Of a DNA stretch of 64,000 bases, positions 54,130-64,000 are shown in pieces. Positions within the stretch are counted from its first letter, which is position 1, and the number at the start of each line of letters is the position of its first letter. Source of the DNA: Flammula alnicola (lineage: Eukaryota > Basidiomycota > Agaricomycetes > Agaricales > Strophariaceae); contig JADNRV010000060.1 of the NCBI GenBank assembly GCA_015499995.1, positions 186,001 to 250,000 of the forward strand, written 5' to 3'. The position numbers and the translations under genes are program-made. The notes beneath the pieces were generated by a model. It had not been told where the DNA came from. It was given only the letters and a program-made list of their open reading frames with translations, and searched no databases.

Positions 54130-54698
54130 GAAAATCCTTGCCCCTCTGCAGAGTTGAATTCTGAGAGCTGGGGACAGAGGAATCTGTATTTGACGCTATG
54201 AGCCATCGCCTCCAAGGAGGCATTGTGATACCCGCTGGTAGAAATATCAGAGTCATTCCACGCTATCCAAAAATTAATAAAGATCCCCTTTTGAAGCATC
54301 AGGAACGGCGAGAGTTAGATTTTTGACGAGTCGCTTACCGTAGATTGGGTTTAAAATTGAAAGCGAATCTCGAGTAATAATCAAAGTCAAACTTGGGCTG
54401 TGAGATCAGAGTCTCAGACACAGACCTGAGCAACTCGCAAGCTTGAGCCTTGTAAGAACTCATTCTTTAATTTCTCGACGCTCGTTGGTGGCACACAAGT
54501 CACGTGGTGCCAATCAGGTTGGTGCGTCAAGACCGTTTAGACAATGATGGCGAACAACTTTTCTCCTTTCCCTCATACCACCACTGATCCTCGTGTTGTT
54601 CTCGTTTAGACCAGCACAGACCAGCACGGATCAGTCTGAGGGAGTCCGCTCCTGATACGAATTATAGTCCTTATTTGTCGCTTGCTTCTCGTGGCCTT
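54130..54698. other. Upstream region of GLE1
   Basis: About 570 bp. It contains the short direct repeat GACCAGCACAGACCAGCAC near 54610. No gene is supported. Confidence 0.5.
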
Positions 54699-56810
54699 AT
54701 GCGATTCAGCGCACCGAGATCGGTATCTCCTTCTCCTGTTAGAGGGTAAATCTTCTTAAGTTATGCAGGAATATCAAGCTTTAACCTTACTTTATTCTTG
54801 TGAATATAGAAAGTTGCGAAAATCATCGACTTTCGGACTTCAATCAGACTCAGACTCTGAAGATTACGACTCCGAGCTTGACTCGAGTTTCAATAGCGAC
54901 ACAGATGACGACGCCATCTCCATTGCGAGTGCATCATCATCCAGCAGCTCATCCTTTTCACTGGTATCCGACATTAATAAACTCTCGTTGTGGGTCTCCG
55001 AAAATCCATCCTCGACCAGCCTTTAGATTGATTCATTTTATAGACGACCTCGACACATCGCACGAACACCTCTAGAACAGCGAGAAATAGAAGACACGGT
55101 GTCGGCGATACGTCTGCGAACACGATATCACGACCCTTACGAAGAATGGGAGAAACAAACCCGGAAAGATGCTTTTGTACGTTCCATCTCAGTCCCACTC
55201 CCACCGTAATTTCACGTCCTTTCATAGAAAACTGCCCGTAAAGATCTCTTGACAACCCAAACACACCTATATGAAGAACAGGAACGGATACATACGGACG
55301 AGGAGAAACAACGCGCCGCGCAGTCTGCACAATGTGTCGCCGAAGTGCACGACCATCTGAACGCGTTCAGAAAGCAGATACAGGAGACTGAGAGCAAGCT
55401 TAAGGAGAGCTGGAAGATTCGAGATAAGCAACTTTGGGATCGGATCGAGGCGGTGATTAAGTTGGAGGAGGACAAGCTGGCGAAGCGGTTGGAAGAGGAG
55501 AGGAAGGTCAAGGCAGAGGAGGAGCGAAAACGGAATGAAGCCGAGCTCAAGAGACGTCTTGCTGAAGAAAAGCGGCTTCAGGAGGAGGCAGAGAAAAAGA
55601 GAGCCGAAGAGGAAGAGAAAAGGCTGCAGGAGGAAAAGGAGCAGCAAGAGAAGGAGGAGGAGGAGAAACAGAAAAAGATGGAGGAAGAGCGGAATAAGAG
55701 GCTAGAAGAGGAAGCTGAATTGCGCATGATGCTGAAGTCCAGCCCCCCTGACGATGACTGGAGAGTTGCCCGGACCAATCTGCAGGTAATTAAAGTTTCC
55801 ATGTCACTTTCCGCTGCTGACGCTTCCTCAAGAATCTGAAATCAGGGCCTATGCATTACGTCAAGGAAACCAAAGAGCTCAAAGCCGAGTGGGGCAGACT
55901 TCGTCGACAAATCATACCTAAAGTTGGACAGTTGACGAATGACCCCCAGGCTATTTCGCGAATCGTAAGACCATCCTTTTCTCTCCAGAAAAATGCTAAT
56001 TATTCGTCAAAGTCACAACAATTAGTCGAAATTGCCAAGCCCTCCAACGGGCCACCTCTTGAATCCAGCATTTACATCGCCCTGTGCTCATCACTCGCCA
56101 AGGCTATTCTCCTGCAAGCAGAAACGGAAGTTACTGCCGAAAAGCGGAGTGCGGGCCCGCTTGCCCAGGTTGCCTTCACTCTGTTAGACACGCTGGAATA
56201 CTTCCCGTCGATCTTCTATGCCAAGCTCGTACAGCGGTGCGGTGGCTGGCCTATTCCGTTTGTCGTTCCAGGACACGACGTGGACGAAATCCCCTGGAAC
56301 TCGCGAGATGATCGCGTCAAAGCCTCAGGCGTGAGGAGGAGCACGAGCGGCGATGGACTGGAAAGTACAGAGGAATACTCGAATCGCGTCTCCGCAGTAA
56401 TGAGGGTGTATTTCCACATTTTGAAGATACGTCCTATGAACAAGCCGTTGGATCCTCTCTTCCAGCTCCCGAGATGTTGGACATGGTTTGCCAGGATGAC
56501 AGGAGATACGAGGCTTCTCCGGGACCCGTCGCTCCTCAGCTTTTGTACAGTGAGACTTTCATATAGTACCTGTGCATTATTGATGAACAACTAATTTTTT
56601 CTCTCCATAGCGGGTCTTGAAGTTCTGGGCCTCGAGGCAGTAAATGTGTGGGGCCAACAATGGATCAAAATGCTCGCTCTCATACACGAGGGCATTACCA
56701 CCGGGTATGAGAAAGACAAACTCATCGGCGGAGACTCTGCGGAAGGAGCCGCTGCTCGCACACGTGTGATGGTAGCTTTGGAGAACATCATGAATGGAGT
56801 GCAGTCATAG
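54699..56810 (+). CDS. GLE1: GLE1-like nucleoporin/mRNA export factor
   Basis: Conserved nuclear-pore protein that, with inositol hexakisphosphate, activates the DEAD-box helicase Dbp5 during mRNA export; 593 aa. Seven exons: 54699-54745, 54810-54989, 55044-55176, 55228-55785, 55833-55964, 56013-56544 and 56611-56810; the frame closes. The N-terminus (MRFSAPRSVSPSPVRG) leads to an acidic, Ser-rich segment. A long charged coiled coil of EEEKR-type repeats follows (about residues 190-300). The C-terminal GLE1 domain contains AKAILLQAETEVTAEKR, RCGGWPIPFVVPG and GLEVLGLEAVNVWG. Intron 5 is only 48 nt and a multiple of three; reading through it would insert 16 residues. Splicing it gives the conserved ISRISQQLVEIAK join. 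Confidence 0.92.
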
Positions 56811-59391
56811 CGACTGCGTTGACCTCTTCGTTCTCTCACTCTGACTAGATTCCTATTGGGCAGACTTTTATTTCATCTATGTACGTCACTCTAATTCCCT
56901 TGCGTATGTGTACACTAGACTACTTCGTTCAATTCCATGGTTTTCAGGAGGTGTAAACTTTGTTTCGATGGCCTTGAGCTTCAGTCCCTTGCGCTCGGGG
57001 AATTTTCTTGAAAAAAGGATCACACCAGAACCACAAGCGATCCCGGCTGAAATCGACTTCCTCGATGGCAGCTTCACACGACGTGACAAATCCTACTTTT
57101 CAAACTCTCTTATTCATCACATCTAAATTTTAGATCCAAAGCCCTCTTCATGCCCCTGCCGACGCCCACAATAATTGCGGCCGGTCGAATGATATCGACA
57201 GACATTACTGCCGTCAGTGAATGTTCAGTCCATGGAAGCCCACCATCCGCTACAGATTCTTAGTTTAACAGATATCAACGGCATATTCACATGGGATTGA
57301 AGCGATAGCCTGAAATATGGAAGACCTTAAAGATTGGAATCTTCAGCCTTTATCGTCTTGAAGGTGGATTTCGACCTCATGCCCAACGGCTTCTTTCTCA
57401 GAGGCTTATCTCGACTTCTCTCGCCCGGGTGACTTACCATTCGGTTTCACAGAATCTCAAATTCGAGATCTTATGCCATGACATCTTCGGAGTAGTAGGC
57501 GAAATTTCCCGATACTTCTGTGAGGTACGGTCGCATCAGCTGCGCCTTATTGTTCATGCCAATCTGGATAATGCTCTCCCTAGTTCAAGAAATGGAATTA
57601 AATAATCAAGCCTGTCGTGACCTTTCCTGCCACCTCATGACTAGACTGTCAATTTTCTCCCATTCGTCACTGGGGCTCACTGGCGGTCATCGCTGATACT
57701 CTTTTGTCAGTGGCATCCCCGAGAAATTTATCACAAGCCGGCCTTAAGGAAGGATTTTTCGCAAGGTTTAATTGCGACCTTGACCATGACACGCTCAATG
57801 TTGTGGGAGCTCTTCTGTTTTGATCAGCGATTTGAAAAATCCATGAGGTACTGCTAAGATGCTCATAGCCGTCAGTGAAATTAACAAAAACTTGAGAGAA
57901 ATTTTAGGATAACATAACAGACGAATCGGAGGCAATTAATCTCACTCCCTCGTCCATGAGGTTCCTAATTAGAAGCCTGAGTTGCGAGATGGACACTGGA
58001 CACTGGACAGAGAAAATATACATCACCCAAAAATAAATACAACGTTGGTGTCCCTTAAGATCGCTTACTTAGCCCTGAGTGGTTTAAAGTCATCGCATTG
58101 GTTTCAAGCCTTGCATCTAAGATTCGGGTGAATGTCGTCGCGTTCTGTACTGACTATACGTATACTACGCTAATAGTAATAATATAAGCTGAAGCTTATA
58201 CTTTTTTTTTATCATTATCTATCGACAAAACCTGCTGATGTTAATTATAGACTCGGACTCGTACGTGACCCCAGGCGAATTAGCTACCACACTGGCAATT
58301 GCAACAGAATAATACTACCTCTCAGATAGGCTCCAAGGACACTGGAGTCGAGTCCACTGAGTTATGCGAGGTGATACGGCGCGTCTATGAGAGAAGTGTT
58401 GCCGCCGGTATTTGCTTGGGACAATTGAACTTTGCATGCATGGTGCAGGTTCTGTCCAACGAATTTGAAGTAAAACGCATGACCGGCGGAGGCGGCCGCT
58501 TTACAAATAATTGAACTTGCGACAACTCCGACAACTCCGATACCGGTGCACCGAAACGGGACCGCAAACGAACTTCACCATCAACACCGTCCTTTATACG
58601 TCCATGGGCCATAACGAATGACTTGCGACGTTAATCGGTTTTTAAAAACTGTTGTCGGTAACTAACTGGACGCTCTCTCGTTCGACCTCAGAGGTGACCA
58701 AGAGGTGACGGACGTGGTGAGTTGACGCAATCCACTCTGCCAATCATCTCTTTTCGGTGTCTTTAGGGCCTGACATGTCGGATTATTAGATGTTATCTAC
58801 TAACGGATTCTATTATTCTAAGCTAGAACCAGCCCCCAAAAATCTGTTATGGGGTGTGCCATAGCTCTCCTACTATGTCTTATGACAAACGAATCTTGAC
58901 CGTCTCATTGAAGTGGTGAGAAAAATTGCCACAGGTACCAAAAATTCTACTGATAGAAAGCATTCCAGAAATCGTAGGCTGCCGCGACACTCTTGGAAGG
59001 TCTCGGAGTCTATGCGTTACTTTGACCCAAGGTCAAGCCCTTTGTCGGAAGAGAGGTGCGATTTTCTCTTCCCCAGAAGCCACTCTACATGGCGTTCGAT
59101 GGTTGTCTACCTCTACTCTCTGGCTGGGGGTTTTATCTCCGAATTTTCCTCTCTGGGATCATCCCAAAACAATCCAACTCTGGGGTCATGGTTCTTGATC
59201 ACACGCATGTGGGATACCATTATCATCTCCTTCGTGGGGAGGGCTATCAAACAATGTACCTCAATTAAGACTCTCGCAGAAGCCCCAAAGATCCAGACCT
59301 CTTCGAAAATAAACATGATTGGCCAGAGCTTCACGGATAAATCTCATCAAATATCTGTTAAATGGTCGCCAGTGCCCCTCTTTCGCTAAAG
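56811..59391. other. Long intergenic region
   Basis: About 2.6 kb with no supported gene. Possible tiny fragments (a RLLSQRLISTSLARVTYHSV-like frame near 57390) have no partners. A CTGGACACTGGACACTGGAC-like triplication lies near 57990 and a T10 run near 58203. Frames at 58913-59389 just before the P450 ATG are open but resemble no family. Confidence 0.45.
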
Positions 59392-61531
59392 ATGTCTGTG
59401 TTTTCAACAACCGTACACTTGATTAAGGCGAACCCCATCCCAGCAGTCGTTTTGGCTGTTCTCACTTATGCAATCACCAAAAAGGTCATCGTCGCTCGCA
59501 GGCGCAACCCCAATGGCCTGCCTCTACCCCCTGGCCCCAAAGGTTATCACATTATCGGAAACCTTTTTGATGTCCCAGCAGAGAAGCCTTGGCTTGCATA
59601 CAACGAGTGGGCCAAGTTCTACGGTATGTTATACCCGTGCTTCATTCCGTTTCTTATTCGAATGCCCTTTTTCTAGGCGACATGATCTATTTCGAAGTCC
59701 TTGGACAACCGTTCCTTGTATTAAACTCCCTCGAGAGAATTCAGGACCTCTTCGAAAAACGGTCGTCGAACTACTCAGACAGGATGCGAATGCCTATGGT
59801 TCTTGAATTGTAAGTTTCAATGAGTCCAATATATAACATTTCTCTAATGTCCTTATCCATAGGATGAATTGGGGTTACAACCTGGCGATGTTACCATACG
59901 GGACATGGTGGCGTCGACACCGTCGAACTTTCAACGATCATTTTCACCCAAATATTGTCTGGAAATACCAACCAGCGCAAGCTCGTGAAGTCAGAGCTTT
60001 TCTCAACCGGCTCCTCGCCACCCCTGAGAACTTCATGCACCATATTCGACAGTAAGTTCTAGCCCTTTTTGCTATTTCTTGTTCTAGTTGATAGCAATAT
60101 TCTCCTCGGAGTAGCACATTTGCGGCCACTATCATGAGTATCGCCTACGGCATCAGAGTTAAAGATTCCGACGACCCCTACATTTCAAACGCCGAGGAAG
60201 CGCTTTATGGCCTAGCCGAGGCAGGTATTCCAGGAACCTTCTTGGTGGACTTTATACCTCTCTTGAAATACGTTCCGGAATGGTTCCCTGGTGCTACGTT
60301 TAAGCGAAAGGCGGCTCGCTGGAGGAGAGTAAATAATGACGTTGCAGAGAAACCCTTCAAATATGTTCAGGAACAAATGGTATCTTAAATTTCTATTCCA
60401 TGACTCGCCTATCTTACTCTAGGTCATTTAGAAAAAAGGAATCGCGGTGCCCTGTCTGGCCTCTACTCTGATTGAACGTTTACCTGACGAAAACGACCCC
60501 CTACGAGCCGAAGAAACGAAGATCGCACAGAACATCTCTGCTGTGACTTACGTAGGTACGTAACAGTACGATGATTGTAATGCGTCTTTTTACTCACTCT
60601 GTTGTTTACAGCTGGTGCAGATACCGTGAGTCGAACTCAAGAAGTACTTGCCTTGATGTCATAACTGATTTTAATATGGCAGACGGTTTCCGCAGTGCAG
60701 TGTTTTTTTCTTGCGATGGCCATGTATCCGGAAGTGCAGAAGAAAGCTCAAGCTGAGATTGATGCCGTTACTGGTCCAAACAGGCTACCTGAATTCAGTG
60801 ACCGACCTTCATTGCCTTACATCAATGCTCTTGTCAAGGAGTCAATGCGGTGGCAGTCTATCATTCCCCTCGGTATGCCTCATTCTTTGTGATGCAAGAT
60901 TATGATTCTGAATATAGGGTAGCTGTTGGGCACATGGCTTCGGAAGATGATGAATACGATGGATACTTTATCCCAAAAGGGACAGTGGTACTCGGAAATG
61001 GCTGGTAAGCACCATCATTCACTTTTCGTCCCCAGGAACTAATGCACGCGCGTTTCTAAGGGCTATTCTCCATGACCCAACTATTTTTAAAGATCCTCTT
61101 GAGTATCAGCCAGAGCGATACCTGAAAGATGGCCAACTCGATCCCAATGTTAGAAACCCTGATACTGGGGCATTCGGTTTCGGACGTCGGTAAGTAAGAA
61201 TTTGTTGGCAATATATCATGAAACGACATTGATCGCATATTCAGTATGTGTCCTGGAAGGCACATGAGTGACAATTCTCTCTACGCCATTGTTTCCTCTG
61301 TTCTCGCAGTCTACAATATCACACCGCCCCTCGATGCGAACGGAACACCAATCAAGCTTACAGCCGAAGTTACCAGCGGCCTGTTATCGTGAGAAACCTC
61401 CATGCAGATACATGTATATCTGATTCAATCTTTTTTGCTTCAGGTACCCGGTGCCGTTCAAATGTGTTATCAAGCCCCGTAATCCTGGGGCGGAGGCGCT
61501 GATTCGTGACTGTGTTATGATGGACCACTGA
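59392..61531 (+). CDS. Cytochrome P450 monooxygenase
   Basis: Membrane-anchored haem monooxygenase of 531 aa in eleven exons: 59392-59623, 59677-59809, 59863-60051, 60115-60379, 60431-60555, 60612-60625, 60683-60872, 60918-61004, 61061-61189, 61245-61388 and 61444-61531; all phases close. An N-terminal hydrophobic anchor is followed by the proline hinge LPLPPGPKG. The C-helix reads YGTWWRRHRR, the I-helix AGADTT, the ExxR motif KESMRW, then PERYL and the haem-binding FGFGRRMCPGRH with its thiolate Cys. It uses O2 and electrons from P450 reductase at the ER. It resembles agaric P450s annotated as O-methylsterigmatocystin-oxidoreductase-like, a label that does not predict substrate. An in-frame ATG ten codons upstream (59362) is possible; 59392 better fits the anchor. 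Confidence 0.94.
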
Positions 61532-62389
61532 GCAAAACCGTCGCATGGTGTCAACTCCAATTATATTTCCCATCAGGATCTGCTCGTCTATACACGACCT
61601 CGTGAAGTGTCTGGAGTTACTCTCCCTGAAACGGGAAAAACCACACGATCGAGACAGCGCTATGATGTGATCCGAGCTCATAGTAACATATTGTAAATTG
61701 CTTTTCAAACGGCATTGAGTGCTGCACCCAACCAGTGCAACGAAGTGATCATCATCTCCGGTTAACTGTTTCTCAAGATCCTTTGTACTCCGGTTCCAAG
61801 GTATTTTCAAGTCAGACACTTCACGATATTTAACGATGTAAACTAGAATTCAATTATGCTCACAGCATATCGTACGCCTGTTGAACACGCGGAAGACATT
61901 TCACGAGTGAATCACGTCCATCCACCCAACCACAGCCCAACCTAGCTAATGCGAATGAAAGGGTTCCTCGGCCGCACTGGGTTAATCAACTAAAGCGACT
62001 CTAAGACAACAACGCCATCACCACTTTGTCAATGTCAAACTTCTACCCGAAACTCATATAGCAGTAATCAAGACTAGGACGTGCCAAGCTGCAACATACC
62101 TCGATATCCATCGCTCGGGCAGCAGTCGGGGAGCAGTTTCCTGCTCAGTACGTCCTCAAATAGTAAGTCTACCCTCCGTCCTCGACATCAAAAGTCTAAT
62201 ATTGGACCTGGGGACAGGTTCACCAGAGTGGAATTCCATCACCCATCAATTCTATTCCCGTATGCAAAAAAAGTAGTGACTCTGCTACATGATCGTTCTT
62301 GAGGCATAAATGCATAACGAGTTAAGGGTAAGTGGTTTGGCCTATAAAACCAAAGAGATTTCTTCTTTGTAGGTCAGTGTTTTGTACCT
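61532..62389. other. Intergenic region before the truncated GMC copy
   Basis: About 860 bp. A 149-codon minus-strand frame overlaps the P450 tail and looks like a shadow. No recognisable GMC N-terminal exons are present, so the 5' half of copy 3 is missing and not merely frameshifted. Confidence 0.5.
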
Positions 62390-63269
62390 CCGCACTGATG
62401 CATTCTTCCCAACATATTCAGAGTTCAGGGAAATCAAAGCTTCGACGGTTTCCTGCGAGACCCTAATCAGACTGCCGCCGCTTTGAACCAATGGGTCCAG
62501 AACAAGACCGGAATGTTCGCCAATAACGTCGTTAACAACTTCGGCTTCGCTAGGATTCCCTCCAACGCTACGATCTTCAAGACCACTCATGATCCTGCCC
62601 CTGGACCCTTGTCACCGCACTGGGAGATTATTACATCCAACTTCTGGTTTAACCCTGGTATCGCGCAACCACCCACCGGAAGCTTCATGACTATTATTGC
62701 AGTCCTCATCAGTCCCACTTCTCGTAAGTCACTTTGATGCTATCTAAGAAAATCCGGTCAACTTACAGTCTCCGATCTTCAGGTGGAACCGTGAAGCTCA
62801 GGTCGAGCAATCCTCTCGACAAGCCCCTCATCGATCCAAAGTACTTGACCACCGATTTTGATATCTTCACGATGCGCGAAGCTGTTAAAGCCATCCTGCG
62901 TTTCGTAGGCGCACCTGCCTGGTCCGACTATGTCATCGGCCCCTTCGGCGATAGTTTCTCTGCGGCAAAGGAGGATGCTTCTATTGAAGCTTATGTCCGA
63001 GGACTCACTACGACGATCTTCCATCCCGTCGGCACGGCGTCAATGTCTCCTACCCAAGCCAAGAGTGGTGTGGTTAACCCGGATTTGAAAGTTAAAGGTG
63101 CGGATGGGCTTCGTATTGTGGATGCGTCCGTCTTCGTAAGTCGTTGCCCTCGTTCTAGTTGAGATATCACATTGATTCTTTACAGCCATTCGTACCGAGT
63201 GCTCACACTCAAGGCCCCGTCTATCTTCTTGCCGAACGTGCCTCTGATATTATCAAGGCTCAGAACTAA
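62390..63269 (+). pseudogene. GMC oxidoreductase copy 3, 5'-truncated
   Basis: Only the C-terminal 45% of an aryl-alcohol-oxidase-like protein. Homology starts near 62390 (FPNIFRVQGNQSFDGFL) without the FAD-binding N-terminus or signal peptide. It continues through NKTGMFANNVVNNFGFARI, SPHWEIITSNFWFNPG, FHPVGTASM and PFVPSAHTQGPVY to AQN-stop. Two family introns remain (62727-62782 and the one before PFVPS), but the intron before NFWFNPG found in copies 1 and 2 is absent. No frameshift was seen in the retained part. It is closer to copy 1 than to copy 2. Lacking the flavin-binding half, it cannot be an enzyme. Confidence 0.85.
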
Positions 63270-64000
63270 GACTCCATCGACAAGCCTCTGCACATCATGC
63301 AATTATTCTCACACACTCATTCTTTTTATTTGCTGCATTTACCAAATTTACACCTACTTTGTTAAGGTATACAATCATTTCTGCCCCAAGCACTCGTTAT
63401 CCTCTTATATTGGAATTATAATCTTTTTATTACTTTCTAGCTTTAACTTGCCCTTCGTTTATTATTTAAAGCATTCAGGTGTGCATACATATATATATTT
63501 ATTGGAATTTATCGCATATTATAGTTTATGCTTCATTTCGTTGTGGTCTGCTTAGACTCCCCTGCAGTTTTGTGTGGCTTATCTGAATAAGGGTGCATGC
63601 AACTCGTCAACCAAACATCAAGCTTCGAGGTTCGGACCTCGGACCCGGGGAAGCCATGTCCATGTCATTCCTTACGTGCTGATAAGGAAATACACCAATC
63701 CCGATGCATCTTCAATGTGTGCAGTCCCTTCAAACCGAGCTCGTGCCGCTTAGCATATAGAAAAGGTTGGACTCACATTGCGCAGAATTAAGTAGTACAG
63801 CAGTACAGTACGCGCTTTAGTGAGAGCTGGGGACCACCAGCGCTAAAACTATGTGATTCGCGATGGATCAACGATCGCTGAGCGCTGATGCATGATGAGT
63901 GAAGAGACGCGTGAACGATTGTAAACAATATGCGACGGTGCTCTTGCACATATACGTCGTGATCTGCCGTGGCAATGCAGCAGTGGTCCCGGGATTTTTT
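63270..64000. other. Right-edge stretch, no gene supported
   Basis: AT-rich 3' flank of the truncated GMC copy with a TATATATATATT tract near 63489, followed by sequence with only short frames up to the window edge. Confidence 0.5.

Noticed and set aside
55212..55802. Minus-strand Ser/Phe-rich frames
   Set aside because: Antisense of the GLE1 coiled coil; no domain and no splice partners.

Overview
The window is nuclear DNA of a filamentous basidiomycete, most likely a mushroom-forming agaricomycete (inference). Genes carry many short introns of about 48-75 nt with GT...AG borders and CTAAT/CTGAC-like branch points near the acceptors. The gene content also fits a litter- or wood-associated agaric: aryl-alcohol-oxidase-like GMC oxidoreductases, a cytochrome P450, secreted cysteine-rich CFEM proteins and F-box proteins. 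No prokaryotic features, CRISPR arrays or rRNA genes were seen.

Layout. 1-9 kb: relics of a GT90-like gene and an F-box gene, then two intact short-chain dehydrogenases (2623-4113, 7568-8564) flanking a minus-strand Aim32/sucrase-ferredoxin-like protein (4652-5605). 9-15 kb: a decayed member of a repeated uncharacterised family (R1) and a frameshifted GMC oxidoreductase (12548-14916). 16-25.3 kb: four paralogous small secreted CFEM genes (A, B, C inverted, D) embedded in duplicated and inverted flanks that carry a LINE 3' tail. 25.6-28.4 kb: triosephosphate isomerase, an F-box pseudogene and an eight-cysteine secreted protein. 29.1-35.6 kb: a very intron-rich ABCC (MRP-type) transporter. 36.4-43.1 kb: four more members of the R family (one intact, one nearly intact, two broken). 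44.8-47.3 kb: an F-box-like protein and a fifth, divergent CFEM gene (E). 50.3-56.8 kb: an intact GMC oxidoreductase, a small kinase-like protein and the mRNA-export factor GLE1. 59.4-63.3 kb: an intact P450 followed by a 5'-truncated third GMC copy.

How the parts relate. TPI, GLE1 and the Aim32-like protein are conserved housekeeping anchors. Between them lies accessory DNA in which three families (CFEM, GMC, R) have spread by local and inverted duplication and are at different stages of decay. The CFEM family is the most striking. All five genes share a three-exon plan, a signal peptide, a conserved 5' block with paired GACGTC cores about 100 bp before the ATG, and a tiny last exon ending in Gly/Pro-Trp. 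The segment between signal peptide and CFEM domain, however, ranges from absent to a long Gly/Asn minisatellite-coded or acidic linker. ABCC transporter, P450, SDRs and GMC enzymes could all act on small molecules or lignin-derived aromatics, but their spacing and mixed strands do not make a convincing biosynthetic cluster.

Splice models were built by hand from splice-site consensus and frame continuity. Frame closure was checked exon by exon for most genes; exon borders are nevertheless predictions.
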